From Viola odorata (lineage: Eukaryota; Streptophyta; Magnoliopsida; Malpighiales; Violaceae), in assembly GCA_963691705.1 (NCBI GenBank), contig OY829546.1:32706040-32770039 (forward strand): a stretch of 64,000 bases of DNA, read 5' to 3'. The notes below the pieces were generated by a model, which saw nothing but the letters and a program-made list of their open reading frames with translations, was not told where the DNA came from and ran no database searches. The position numbers and the translations under genes were made by a program. The first letter of the stretch is position 1, and every line of letters begins with the position of its first letter. This document shows, piece by piece, positions 46,792 to 59,664 of this stretch.

Positions 46792-47625
46792 GTTGCGCTC
46801 CAAGACCCAAAAAAATGAGCGACTCACTAATCTTCCCCCCTTTCTCAAAGTATTTAGAAAACGTAACATCTTCCCTTGTTGTTTGCCAAAATATTATTAA
46901 TAGGGATGAAAAATGGAAGCAATATGAATGAATAAATGATGATGATGATTAGGCAGGAAGGAGGGAAGCAAATTACCTTGCTTCTTGCACTTGTGTGGCG
47001 GTGTGGTCGGCGGCGGTGATTGAGAGTGATGAGTTTGAGAGAGTGAGAGATTGAGGGTGTGGCGGTGTTGGTGATGAGGGAGAGATGGTCGACGATATGG
47101 TTGGAGGAGATGGCGGCGATGGATGTGACTGGAGATGTGGAGGGAGCCGAGAGGGAGAGGGTGTTTGAGACTGATGCGGCTGTCGAAAGGGAGGAAGAAA
47201 TCGGTGATGGTGGATCCGAGATGGTTGGTGTGAGTTTTGAATTGGGCCTAGGATTTGGTGTTGGTGTGGCGGCAGTGATGTGGTGCCGTCGGTGAATGTG
47301 GTGACAATGATGGGCAGCCGAGAGGGTGAGGATTTGGTTGGTGGCGGTGAGCGACAGAGATGGGTTTTTAATAGTGATGGATTGGTTAGAGTGTTGTCTG
47401 AGAGGGGGAGAAAGAATAAGATACTTATATAGTTAGGGTTAGTTGGTGGGTCGGGTCTATTATAGGCAGTTTTCAAAAATATGACCCGCAAACCGACTGC
47501 CACTAAATATACGGGTCGGTTATGTATCTATATATGGGCGGTTTTGTTCTTTTTCCAATTTTGGCGGGTTGGATCAGGTCGGTTATACGAATTGGACGGG
47601 TTAGGCGGGTCAAATGTACACCCTA
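46792..47625. repeat. Right part of the hAT-like element
   Basis: Continuation of the hAT-like element after the gypsy insertion. A P/S/T/H-rich minus-strand frame (47503-46973) is low-complexity and not convincing as a gene. The last 280 bp (47345-47625) recur at 48845-49129. Confidence 0.5.
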
Positions 47626-48844
47626 GAAGACAGAGTTTTTTTTATCAAAATATGGCATTTAAAATTCTTTATTCTAAAAATAGGGTAGTTTTAAACTTAA
47701 TTACTAAAATAAGGTAGTTTGTGATAGGTAGGATCCACATTACTATTATACTAATACATGTCATCAATTTCTTTTAAATTTACTAATTAATTAATTGTTA
47801 ATTGTTTACATAAAGCATAAAAAATCAAACAGTTAAATTGTTACTGGGTTTTGTTAAAGGCCACGTAGGTAGTATTGCTGCAGGAGCACCATCGTCGCCG
47901 CTCAAGTTGGAAAGAAAGCAAAACAGGACCGTTGCACGCCGCCGGCTCTCTTCCTCTCACCGTCCCGTCCATTTCTCGTTCTCGTCTTCTATGGGTTGTT
48001 TACAGCGCTCTCTTGTCGTCCTCTTCCTTAGTGCGTCTTGTCGGCAGATCCACTTTTCTTTCTACCCAATTTTTCCAAGCCAGCACAGTCATCGACGTCA
48101 TCAGCTGGATCTACCTTAAAAGGCTTCAACTTGTCCCAATCGTGCAGAACTTTATAATACTAAAAACTCAAGTTTTCTGCTTTCTTACATTACAAATAAC
48201 ATTCATTACATACAAGAACAAACATTGAAAAAAGGCCACTACCCCAAAATTGAAAAGATGGCAACATCATTTCCGTCCATTTGAAATGATTGCAGGGAAG
48301 TAGAACAAAGGAAACTCACCAGGGTACACCAGGCTATGGATAACTGATGGGCAAGAGCTGGAAACACCAAAATGTCATCGTTTTCAAAATCGGTGTCGTC
48401 CCCTGCTTTGCATACTGTCACTTTAGCCTATAAATGAAAGCAAAAATTAGGAGAAGAAAACAACTAGAGCAAAAGGAACAACAAACGAGAGAGTTGCAGG
48501 GAACGAACCTTGGTTGTGATGTCGTTTTTGTGGGACTTGATGGAGGACGCAAGGAGTTTGAGGGAGGAGAGGATCTTCCTATGCGTAGCCACGAGCTTGG
48601 GTAATGGAGGAGGGAGAAGGAAAACCTAGAATGAAGTTCGCTGGGAAGATGAATGACAATTTCATAAATAGAATGGGATGGTAAGTTTGTAAATAGAATG
48701 GGAGTGGCAATTTTGTAAATTCTATCAGTTTAGCATTTCCCTTTTTTAATAATTTTTTTAATATTTAATAATTGATGTGAAGCTGATATGGACAAAATAA
48801 CAATTAGTTAATAATTATGTTTAAAAGTACTAAATATTATTTTT
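47626..48844. other. Segment bracketed by two copies of the hAT-like right end
   Basis: It contains the sucrase/ferredoxin-like fragment (48320-48640, minus). Elsewhere it is AT-rich, with short frames of no recognised family, such as 47875-48228. Confidence 0.4.
48320..48640 (-). pseudogene. Fragment resembling a sucrase/ferredoxin-like (thioredoxin-fold) protein gene
   Basis: Two minus-strand exon-like pieces join across a plausible intron. The first (about 48640-48509) ends SIKSHKNDITTK before a GT donor at 48508. The second (48427-48320) starts after TATAG, reads AKVTVCKAGDDTDFENDDIL and then VFPAL, and ends at a GT donor. The pattern K-D-I...K, then TVC, then D-x-x-D-I-L-V-F-P, fits plant sucrase/ferredoxin-like proteins as I remember them. 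Both neighbours of the fragment are absent and there is no start codon or C-terminus, so it is a gene piece. It lies between duplicated hAT ends, which suggests capture by the transposon. Confidence 0.4.
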
Positions 48845-49129
48845 TGAGCGGTAGAGATGGTTTTTATGGTGATGGTTAGAGTGTTGTCTGAGAGGGGGAG
48901 AAAGAATAAGATACTTATATATTTAGGGTTAGTTGGTAGGTCGGGTCGATTATAGGCAGTTTTCAAAAACGTGACCCGCAAACCGACTGCCACTAAATAT
49001 ACGGGTTGGTTATATAGGGGTCGGAAAACCAAAATATATGGGCGGTTTTGTTTTTTTTCCAATTTTGGCGGGTTGGATCAGGTCGGTTATACGAATTGGA
49101 CGGGTTAGGCGGGTCAAATGTACACCCTA
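48845..49129. repeat. Second copy of the hAT-like right terminus
   Basis: Matches 47345-47625 with few differences. Both copies run from GAGCG(G/A) through GAGAGGGGGAGAAAGAATAA and finish at ACACCCTA. This copy has about 15 extra bases near 49017. It is followed by GAAGACGC. Confidence 0.85.
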
Positions 49130-49137
49130 GAAGACGC

Positions 49138-49957
49138 ACCCAAAACCTTATGGGACCTTTTTCAGGTACATCCATTCATGTACCTGAAAACACTAGATAA
49201 TTTCCCCACGACGGTGTCATCAAATAGCTTTTCAATTTTCATTAGCTGGTGACACAAAGGCAGCTGCTTCATCTACTTTGTTTCTTCCTTTTTCTTCTTC
49301 TGGGATCGCTTTGTCACCGTTTTAATTCCATTTTTATTTGGATAAGGACTCTGACAAGGGCCGTGAATCTTAAACCCTATGCAAGTTTTATCGTCTTAGG
49401 CTTCGTCAGCTGATTCAACTCGGCGAAGTTCGCATTTTGGTGAAAAGGGGTGCGAATGGTCCGCTAAAGTTTATCGAAGGAGGGGTTCTTCAATTGTTGC
49501 CTATGCCAAGATAATTTAATGACTAAAGCGTGCACTTTAAGGGAAAATGCTTTGAGGTTAGCCTTTATAACCTTTTTTCTTTTCCTGTTTGGGGTAGCTG
49601 TGATTCTAAAGATACTACCTGGAATGAGCATTTTGGTTCTGCCCTTTAGTTGGAAATGATATAATCATTATGTGTTTTAGAGTTGGGAGTTGACCGCTTT
49701 CGAGGCAAGCGCCCAGTGATGTGCATGATTAAAGGTTTGGGGTTTAGGTTGTCCATGAATTTGGGTGCTGAGGTTTGATGAAAGATTGTTTTTTTTTTGT
49801 ACATGTTCTGTGGAATTTGTTTACATTGATGCAGCAAGCCTTATTGGCGAAGTTTAGTTGATTTTATGGTATTGTGGCTATTGGTTTGTTGAACTGGAGA
49901 TGTTGGTTGGGAAAACGAGTTTGAACAGATTTTGACAGGCAAGTGGGTTTCTAGGCG
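49138..49957 (+). promoter_or_regulatory. Presumed promoter and 5' UTR of the DUF639 gene
   Basis: About 0.8 kb between the hAT-like end and the start codon. A TTTTGACAG followed by GCAAGTGGG shortly before the ATG (near 49930) could be the acceptor of a 5' UTR intron. No certain TATA box. The hAT-like element lies very close to the promoter. Confidence 0.35.
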
Positions 49958-52900
49958 ATGGCGACAGTAAATAAGCCAAGAAATATGCTTGAAAGTCTAG
50001 TTAGAGAAGGATCATTTAAGTGGCTACTTGGGCAGCGGGGTTCATTCGGTGATGAATTTGAGGAGATGGGGAGATCTCCATCTGCCACCAAAAATTGGAT
50101 ATCAGAGCTCTCTCCACTTGCCAATGTCGTTGTGCGTAGGTGCTCAAAGTAAGTTATGCCTTTTCAATTTGTCCTTGGTGTAGTTATCGTGCAAATTATG
50201 TTGCTGCACTTAAAAAAAAATCCCTGTTCATGATTGTTAGGCATACTAGTTTTTGTCCCCTTGTTTCTGCAATATAATCCTAGTGTCAAACATCTTTACT
50301 ACTATTTGTAGTCTGCTTATGGACCAAGGTTTAAAACAATGCAGAATACTTGGAATTTCAGCGACTGAGCTTCAAGAAAACTTTAATACAATGGCTTCTG
50401 ATTCCATAAAGCATCCATCACGATACGCCAGGAACTTTTTTGAATTTTGTTGCTTCCGAGCCCTGGCCGTGTCTGTTCAAGTAACTGGCCTTCTTGCTGA
50501 TAAGAAGTTTCGGCACTTAACCTATGATATGATGCTGGCTTGGGAAACTCCAGCAGCTGCCAGCCAACCTTTACCAAATGTAATTTCTCTAAATTTAATT
50601 GTGCTCATTTTATTCATTTAACTAAACTCCTTATAGGGTTGGAACAGCAGATATTTTTTTTCTTACTTAAGTGGCTTTCTTCTGCATGAGCACACTCAGG
50701 CATGCAACACGAGGCACATGGATGAGCCACTGTATTCCAATGTAATTGGTGTGGGTGTAGTAAAAGCTAACATTGGGGTCTCAATTTGCATGTTGTTTGC
50801 ACTGTTGTCATATAAATAATAACGTACTGTTTTTTACCACCAGGAGCAAATCTTTGTGATGGGACACTGTAGTTAAGCTATGTCAGGCTCCAGACCAACT
50901 TGTTTTTTTTTTCTTTCTCTTGAGTGGAAGTCTGATACAATTCATATGTTGTTTAATTATGCTTCTTCCGTGAAATCATGAAAATTGGAAAAGATTTGGA
51001 AAATTGGTTTGGTGCTTGATGTGGGCTGATTAAGAATAAATTAAAAGATAGCCTCACCTAGTAGAGTCCAGGAATCACTTTATTTTTGATAGGCTCACAT
51101 TTCAGGGAGAGAGTCAACATAGTACAAATTTCTCAATGACTGCAGTAGAGAACCAAGTTAAGAAACTTGTGGTGACTCCTAATAATGTGATTTTCTACTA
51201 GTTATCAGTTTTAACCATCGAGTCAAGGTAGTTTAGGCGGCTTGTGTGAGGATTCATAAAATGAAATAAGACTGAAACAACTTTAATAAGGGGTCACTTG
51301 GGTTGAATAGCAGCTATGAACTATTCCCACTGTGAGAACAGTAGAATGAGAAGTATCTATCTTCACAAATATTTAATTTCCTTCTAGAAACCAAACTAGA
51401 AGTCCATTTATTTTAATCAAGCCAGTCCTTAATCTTCTAGTTGGGTGCATTATCTTTTCAGCACATTCTCGTGCGGAATAATGAACTGTTTTGGTTGTGA
51501 AGTTACCATGTAGGCAATCATTTGCCAATTTATTTCCCTGTGGTTGTGTATGTGCACATGTACGTGTCAGTGTAGCTAGTGATCTTAATGCTGGTGTTTT
51601 GGGTTTTTACTTTTGAATATTTGGCTGACAATCCTACATGTTGAAAGTTTTTTTAAGACTCTTTCCCCGTCTGTGTGAGAAAGTAATCCTTCTCTTAGCA
51701 GTTTTTCTCAGTCCTTTGAATTCTGGCTCGAATGAAGTGCCGGTTTATTAAAATTTGAAGACACGGTGACTTTCAGTACTCTTTTGCAACTGACCATTCA
51801 CGTGATGATTTTATTCTTGTAGGTAGATGAAGATTTAACGGTAGGTTTGGAGGCTTTTTCTCGAATAGCTCCTGCAGTTCCAATTATTGCCAATGTGGTT
51901 ATCAGTGAAAATCTTTTTGACGCGCTTACTACATCAACTAGCGGTCGGCTTCAATTCTCGATCTATGACAAGTATCTTTGTGGACTAGAAAGGTGCAATT
52001 TCTTTTGTCCTATAACTTGTTTAGGAATGCCACAATTTGTTATAGAGTTCTTAGTTGACCTCTCGAGTTTTATCTAGTCTTGCCTTCTACGAGCTATTGA
52101 TAAGGTAATATTATCATCTTAGAGAAAATTCTATATAATCTATCATTTTGAGGAACAGATTTTTTATTATATGGTTCTGCTTCTTGCATGAAATAATTAA
52201 TCTGTCATACAGCCACCATGGAACCATGCCAAGGGGATGATCATTCGTTGGCTCATTAAACAAAGCTTGAGTGTTATTGCCTTGTATATTTTTAAATTGT
52301 TTTGAAAAAGATGCTAAAAAATCTAGAATTTATGGTGCTGGATAATTTATGCTTCCTATTATTGCTTATTGGTCAGCTCTGATTTGAGAAAAAATAGATT
52401 TTTCTGTTGTGATCTAAGGTTTTAGAGTTGAGTTTTATTTAGTTAGAGTATATAATCGGATTTGGATGCTCAATACTCAATCCTAGAGAGACACTAGTTG
52501 AAGGATTTAACAGTTGAGTTTTTACTTCTTTTCTTTTTGTAATGAGACTTGAGGTTTTATCCAGTCACCAAAGGAAAGGGTTTAGGCATAGTTTCTACTT
52601 CCAAATCAATAGATAGAGATCACAAGGTTTACTAGATACTCATAACTTGAATGAGGTCTCTGATGGTTGGGGACTTGGTTCTCGTAGATGGATGAAAGGC
52701 AATTACAGCTTCATATGTACTGTTAACCAAAGTTACATGTTATCTGGGTGTTTCTTTCATGACTTTATGCAAACGAGTGGCAAATATGTAAACTGAACTT
52801 GAGAGACAGCTTGCTAGCAGGAGTGCACAAAAGAACATTAAGTTTAACTGAAACCCACAATGATTAGTAATCTAAGAGGATCAACTATACCCATTAGGTA

Positions 52901-55900
52901 TAAGGAAAAAGAGGCCTTTTGTGGTCAGGTGGTTATCAAAGGGGACTTACAGGACTGTAGCACAAAACTTTCCCGTGGAAGTCTTTGTGCATTCTGATAG
53001 TCGTCAACCCCCTAAATTGGTTATGAACTGGATACCTGTTTCCCTTATGTATCCAATTGATTGAGTTTAACTGGAACCGACAATGATTAGTAATCTGAGA
53101 GGATCAACCAAACCCATTAGATATAAGGAAGGAGGCCTTTTGTGGCCAGGTGGTTATCAGAGAAGACTTACACGGTTGCGCCAAACGTTCCCTGGAGGTC
53201 TTTGAGAATTCTGATAGTTGACGATCCTAAAATGGTTATAAACTGGATATCTATTTCTTTTGTTGTATCCAGTCAAGTCAGTATGGCACTTTCTCTTACC
53301 TTGCTCTTGGACTAGAACATTTTGAGGATATGCTTTCGTATTTTTTGGGTATCTACTGTGTGGTGGCAGGGTCAATTGAAAGAAATGATCACCTTGTAGA
53401 GATATACATTTTGGCCAATGAGAGGTAAAATACTTGCGTTTATCTATCCATTCGATTGCTTTCATGGAGAACATGGCTTTTGAATTAGGGGAGTTAACTG
53501 CTCCACTTTTGGTGCATTGAAACAATGATTTTGTAGAAGTTTCTTCAGTTGCACACTTTATAGATTCAACTCTGTAGAGGAAGTTTCCTTTTGCACTTGT
53601 GGTGGTTTTTCCCTTCAGCCTTTCCAAAAAAAGTTTCCTTACAAAATAAATAAGGGGAAATAGATAATGTGGGCAAAAGCCACATTTCAATATGAGAAAA
53701 GAAATAAAAACAATAAAAGAGTAATAAACACTGTTTTTTATTACACATTTACCTATAGAAATGACTTGGGGGTTATTTAGTCAATAAAGTTTCTTTAGAA
53801 AATAATTAAGGGTAATAGATAAGACGGGCAGAAGTTGTATTTCAATCTAAGAAAGAAAGAAAAGCAATAAAAAAGTAAAGCAAATACTATGCTTTTGAAT
53901 ACACATTTACCTTTGTAAATGACTTGGGGCTTATTTATTGACTAAATGACCCAACAAAAATCTGGCAGTGTATTATATGAAAACATGTATGCCTTAAATC
54001 ATAATAATGGCTTCTAGTTTCTTTTCCACAGCATATGAGCTACCTGCTCATTCTTCAATTTGCACCAGCGCAAGCATTGGACTCCTTCCTGTGCTTGGGA
54101 GTATAGTCTCTTGTTCTATTTATTTCTCCCATGGGGTTTGTTTCAATTTTCCTCAACTATACTACTTTCCTGTTGCCCACCAAGGGTAGTTAAGCTTATG
54201 AGGTAGTCCCTGCTGATTGACTAAGGATTTCATTGCGACTGTGGCTACAATGCTTAGTTTAGCAGCATGACACTTGTAGCTTCCACAACTTTTGTTTTTT
54301 AGAGTTTGACGTGCTCCAATAGGCTCGATGCTACCACTGTAATAAGTATGCCTTTTTTTCCTGGTCATTGTCTGTTCAGCAAATTGGCTGGTCCGAGTTT
54401 GCAGCATAGGGTAAATGTGATTTCCAGAAGATTTACCTTCTAGGTTGGAATCACTGAGCAAACTACTGTTGTTACTTTGATTTTGCTACAGATAGAAGCA
54501 TCACTTTCAGTCTTGCTGTGCTGATTGTTTTTTAATTACCTTAAAAATCAATAAAACATCAAGTGGGATATTGTTGTTGTTAACACTTATTAAAACATTT
54601 GCTTAGGATATTGTCATTTTTTATTTTTCAGGAGCACTTGCTCTCTTCTTCTTTCTCCAGTGTTTCTTGGCTTGGGCATTTGAATTAAGTTTTTAGTGGG
54701 TCTTTTTTTCAGAGCAATAAAGAAGATGAAGTCCCATTCAAATTCAAATGTTCTTTCTGTGGTTCGATCATCAAGAAAAGAAAAGATTCTAGAAATGGAT
54801 GGGACAGTTACCACCCAACCAGTACTTGAGCATGTAGGAATATCTACTTGGCCAGGTGGGCGCATTTCATAATTAATTTGATTGTCATGTTTTAGAAGAT
54901 GCTCTTTAGGCAAGTCTTATAACTGCAAACACACTTTCTGTGAGACTCTTGTGAATTTCTGTTTGCAAAGCACAAGTTTCTTTTTCTTGATAATTATGTT
55001 TGGCATATTTTTTAACATTTCTTGGTCCTGTAGGTCGGTTAACTCTCACAGATCATGCACTGTATTTTGAAGCTCTCCGTGTGGTATCCTTCGACAAGCC
55101 AAAAATATATGATTTGTCAGATGACCTAAAACAGGTTGTGAAACCCGAGTTAACTGGTCCATGGGGAACTCGCCTTTTTGACAAGGCAATCTCTTATAAA
55201 TCTATTTCACTGTAAGGCATGATTCTTTTTTCCCCTTTCTCAACACCGATTGAAAACATGTTTGGTTTCTTGTTTAAATTGTGGATGCTATGTTTTTTTT
55301 TTACTTGCGATTATCTTCTGGGAATTGATTAGCTATTAAATTGTAGTGTTGTTCTTGTAGATCAGAACCGGTTATCATAGAGTTTCCAGAACTTAAAGGG
55401 CACAACCGCCGTGATTACTGGCTAGCAATTATTAGGGAAGTTCTATATGTCCACAGATTCATAAATAAGTTTCATATCACTGGGCTTGAACGAGATGAAG
55501 CACTTTCAAAGGCTGTACTTGGAATTCTGCGACTACAAGCTGTCCAAGAACTTACTTCTGCAATTTCTTTACGCCGTGAGACTCTTCTCATGTTTAGTTT
55601 ATGTGATCAACTTCCTGGTGGAGATGTGATACTGGAAACCCTCGCAAACTTGTCCTCCTTAAGGGAATCAGATCGAACTACTAATTATAAGCCCGGGGGT
55701 GGGATGTATTCAATCTCAGCTTCAAACATGGTTTCCAGTTTAGGGTTTGTGTTTGGAACAAGTTCAGGTGATCCAAATGAGGCTGCACTTACAGTGGGTG
55801 AGATAGCTGTGGGAGAGACATGTTCATTGGAAAGAATAGTTAGGGAATCCAGAAACAGCTACAAAAAAGTTGTGCTAGCACAAGAGACAGTTGATGGAGT

Positions 55901-58805
55901 TAAAGTAAATGGCATCGACACCAATTTGGCAGTAATGAAGGTGATCCCAACTATACTGTTTTACATTATCTTTCTCCATTTAATGAAGGTGATACTGGTA
56001 ATTCTATGGGTGGTATTCAGATGATCCTTCTCCCATTTCTAATTTCCTCTCTTTTAAAATCCCATCAAAGATAGTCCTTTGAAGGTGAACTATTCTACTG
56101 CTTCAACAGAATTTTTAAAGTAATAGTAACAGTAAATGCTCTCTAGCATCAGTGTGTGTAATTTCCTTTGAATTCAAGTTATGTTTGCTGTCAATGTCAT
56201 GTTTCCTAGCGTTGCTAATCAGAGACAACTCTTTTACATGGAGCTTTTGAATATTCTCTTTTCACCTGATGTATGCACTGTTTTTAATTTTTGTGTTTCC
56301 AGGAGTTACTTCTTCCTGTTATGGAAATCGGGAGGTGGCTTCTTTACTTGGCTCATTGGGATGATCCTCTAAAGTCTTTGGTCTTCTGTTTGACTGTCAC
56401 TTGTATCATTTGGAGGTAAACACTTAACACATAAGTTATTTATAAGCATCAAGGGTGAAACATGGATGGTTATCTAGAAGTACTATAGTTCTGTTACAAA
56501 ATTGAGTGATTCCAAATGATTGTAGTTTCCTTTGCCTGTTAGAAGTTATTATGTTTCGAATATTTTCTGTTGGAATGAATATGCTAAATGCCCTGATGTA
56601 TCAAGGATGGAACACCGATGTTAGTTCAGCTAAAGAAGGTGTTAGGAAAATTACAGTTTTTATAAGGTGTCTTCGGGTAGAAGCGTATTGTAGCTAGTCA
56701 TGCTAGTGGCTCACTAAAGTCTCGTGAAAACTCCATGCAGTAACATTTGGACCTGTTCCCACTATATTTGGGGTAAAATCACTTCTTTACCCTCTTTGTT
56801 CTTGTTTGTTCCTTCTGCAGATAGGGATCTTTGAGTAACAGATCACCTTTCAAGCAGATGTATGCTACCTTTGGCCGCCTCCTATTTCATAACTTTAGAA
56901 TTGATGGTTAGTCAAGAACTCTGATGCTTATTCTGAGACTGCTGATTTTGGATTAATAACATTGGGGGAGATCAGATATCTCGTGATTCCTTTTCCTAGA
57001 AAAGTTGATTCAGAAATCCTTTCAAGATTTTTGTCATACAAGATTATCTTTTATGGTGACTATTATTTGATAGTAAGTAGAACATGCCTTCTTACTTTCT
57101 GTGAAATATGCTTTCTTTTGGGAGGTGGTCAAAGTTTGTGGGACAAAAAGAGGGTTAATGGAGGAGGGACAGTGAATACAAATGAGGATACCAAATGATG
57201 AGTGGGGAGTGTGTAGAATAAGTCAGGGATTAACATGGGTACAGCGATAACTTGTTAGGAAGTATGGTCTTCATGGATAAGGTAGTAATCAACCTGGAAG
57301 TCTTTGTTGTGATGAGAGGATTTAGAGATGGAATTTGTGTCTAGAATGACGTAAAGTTCCTTATGGAGAAATGAGTATAGTAAATAGCTTTCCACCCATA
57401 AGGATGCTGTGTGGTTGGCCCATAGGATTGTGACTAAGCCTTTGGGGTGTAACTCGTTGAGGCTTGAGAAATTGTAGGTCTAGAACGTATGAGCCTTCTT
57501 GACTTGGGTAACAGATGAGAAAATGATGCACCTGAGGTGAGTCATGATTCTGCTTGAGCATTTCCATATAATTTCTAGTGAAGGTATAAGCCTTCTTCGT
57601 GGACATTAACATGAGTCTAGCAAAGCTGATTCTCTCTCTAGCATCCCATCAATCTATAGGGCTAGTTAGGATCCTGTCACAATCTCCTCAAGGAACCATA
57701 TTCATTACTAACAATGAAAATAGCAATTGAAGATTTAGTTAGCTAATATTTGGAAATAGAAGTCATAGTTGAAAATCCCACTGACTTGACAAACCATTCT
57801 GTGCTTGAAATCCTCCTTTCCATTAAACCTCAAGAATATTCCTTTTGTTACTTGTAGTCATAGTGACCTTTGTGTTTCATCTGTATTTACCTTGAATTCT
57901 GAGTTTTTAGTATTTACAATTCTTTTTTAAGTCAAGCAATCTTAGGAACCCAAGAATTTGCAAGTACTTTTTTTGCCGAAGGAAAATGATGAAGTTTCAA
58001 GAATCATATTATTGTTTGGCAAACCATGATCAATTTTGACCGTTTCCGTAGTGGTGCAAAGGAAAGTGGCCTGTGTCGCCACAAAAGTAAAAGAAAAGCA
58101 AGCTTCTACTGTGTCTGTTTGGTGGTCTCCAATTTGACCTATACTTTTGTTATACATACTTGTAGTTTCTTTTGGAGGACTAATGGATGTAGTTTCAGGG
58201 GATGGCTGGGCTATGCCTTTGGGGTGTTACTCCTATTTCTCGCAATATTTATGGTGCTTACAAGATATTGTAACCAAGGAAAGCCCATTGATGAACTGAA
58301 GGTGACAGCACCCCCAATGATGAACACCATGGAGCAACTTTTGGCTGTTCAGAATTCAATTTCTCAAGTTGAACAGCTCATCCAGGATGGAAATATTGTC
58401 CTCCTCAAAATCCGGGCCTTGCTGTTGTCTATTTTTCCTCAGGTTTGTCTCCATTGTTCTTGCTGGTTTTTATCCTTTCACTCATTTGTGTTTCATAGAG
58501 TGCAGAAACCACAAAATTTATACCCAAATTTGCTCAAGTGTGTGCAAATACTAAATGGGCAGTTTTGTATTAAACAGGCGAGTGAGAAAGTTGCACTTGC
58601 TCTTTTGTGCGTGGCCTTGATCCTGGTTTTGGTGCCCTTAAAGTACATAATCCTCTTCTGCTTTGTCGAGACATTTACAAGGCATTCTCCACCGAGGAAA
58701 GAAAGCTCCGAGAGATTCAGTAGAAGACTAAAAGAGTGGTGGTTTAGCATCCCAGCGGCTCCAGTGAATGTTGAAAGAGAGGTGGAGGATAGGAAAAGGA
58801 AATGA
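49958..58805 (+). CDS. DUF639 family protein, nine exons, 693 aa
   Basis: Exons: 49958-50148, 50345-50579, 51823-51992, 54713-54855, 55034-55211, 55361-55940, 56303-56415, 58199-58442, 58578-58805. All junctions are GT-AG and keep frame; the total is 694 codons including TGA at 58803-58805. The start MATVNKPRNMLESL matches the family start. Conserved blocks include WISELSPLANVVVRRCSK (near residue 50), AFSRIAPAVPIIA, GPWGTRLFDKA, RDYWLAII and FSLCDQLPGGD. Residues about 524-558 form hydrophobic segments and residues about 622-650 another, so the C-terminus is probably membrane-anchored. Arabidopsis DUF639 members are about 690 aa, so the length fits. The molecular role is not known; annotations such as 'chromosome-partitioning' in databases are not supported by this sequence. 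Introns 3 (2.7 kb) and 7 (1.8 kb) are expanded. Confidence in exon borders is high, though not confirmed by transcripts. Confidence 0.92.
52841..53290. repeat. 223-bp imperfect tandem duplication in intron 3 of the DUF639 gene
   Basis: AGTTTAACTG at 52841 and again at 53064 starts two copies that share ACAATGATTAGTAATCT, GAGGCCTTTTGTGG and GGTGGTTATCA. About 10 percent or more of the sites differ, so it is not recent. Confidence 0.8.
53631..53945. repeat. 156-bp imperfect tandem duplication in intron 3
   Basis: Two copies beginning AAGTTTCCTT (53631) and AAGTTTCTTT (53787) share ATTTCAAT, ACACATTTACCT and AAATGACTTGGGG-like blocks. Diverged. Not coding. Confidence 0.75.
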
Positions 58806-59395
58806 TGTTGTATTAAGAACCAAAAGAAAGAAAGAAAAAAGAAGAAATGATGATGTATGTATTATGTTATATATCGTTTGTGTATGTGGAGATATATGCT
58901 TCCACAGCAGCCATGTATGTAAATCTGCACAGGGGATGAACAAAAGAAAGAAAGAATGAAGGTTGGTGATCTTAGTGCTAACCTAATAATGTCTCAGCAA
59001 GTTGCATTTGGATTCAATCCTGGGTATCTTCATTTTTTGTCGGAGAGCTTTCTAACCGGTAATATGTAGACTGTCCCCTTGGCCGGTCGTCTATTAATAC
59101 TCATCAAATTCAGCTACGAAGGGGGAAAATAGGGTATTTGTTGGAGGAGCTTTCTAAATAGTACTCCTTCCATTTAAAATTAGTGGAAGCTTTAAAGAGT
59201 TACACAAACATGTTGTGACATTTATTTTTTAAGTAACTAATTATTAATTGATTAATCTATATAATAATTGAGTATATATTGATGAGTGTTAATTAGGATG
59301 TAAAAAAAACCCTACACCTATTCCTTTTCCCTTTTACATTTACATCATTACTAATTAATTAATAAATAAAATTGATAAGGCTAAATTATATTATA
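58806..59395. other. 3' flank of the DUF639 gene up to the mariner-like element
   Basis: Presumed 3' UTR within the first 150-200 bp, A/G-rich with AAAGAAAGAAAG runs. The rest is intergenic, AT-rich from 59200. The mariner-like element begins only about 0.6 kb after the stop codon. Confidence 0.45.
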
Positions 59396-59664
59396 CTCCC
59401 TCCTCCGTCCTTAATTGTTTGACGTTTTAGCCCATTTTCGCTGGTCTTTAAATATTGACGTCCTCACCTTCCCGAGACGAGTATGTGCTGTTTGTGACGA
59501 GTTTGCCCTCGTCTGCAATTCCTTTACCCATTTCAGTTTGATTTCAAACTTTGAAGCAGTTCCAATTTTTCCTCTCCCCAATTCATATTCTTCTCCTTCC
59601 CTACAGAACACTATCTCGTCACCAAAAAAGCAGATCTAGGATTACATCGGCTGCAATTTAGAAG

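Larger units (their letters stand above)
37908..49129. mobile_element. hAT-like non-autonomous element split by a nested gypsy element
   Basis: The left end starts TAGGGATGTCACGG and the right end finishes TGTACACCCTA, with subterminal clusters of GGGTCGG/CCGACC type motifs on both sides, as usual in plant hAT elements. The two flanking octamers GTAGACAC (left) and GAAGACGC (after 49129) match at 6 of 8 positions. Removal of the gypsy element (38065-46791) leaves about 2.5 kb. An alternative right end at 47625 (followed by GAAGACAG) would give about 1 kb. No transposase was seen. Confidence 0.5.

Noticed and set aside
46973..47503. 176-codon minus-strand frame rich in P, S, T and H
   Set aside because: Low-complexity composition from GGTGG/GTGG-rich DNA inside the hAT-like element; no domain pattern.
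53157..53690. 177-codon minus-strand frame in intron 3
   Set aside because: It overlaps an imperfect tandem duplication and has no family pattern. Chance frame in an expanded intron.
57361..57612. Minus-strand 83-codon frame in intron 7 of the DUF639 gene
   Set aside because: No conserved pattern, short, and within an intron of a well-supported gene.
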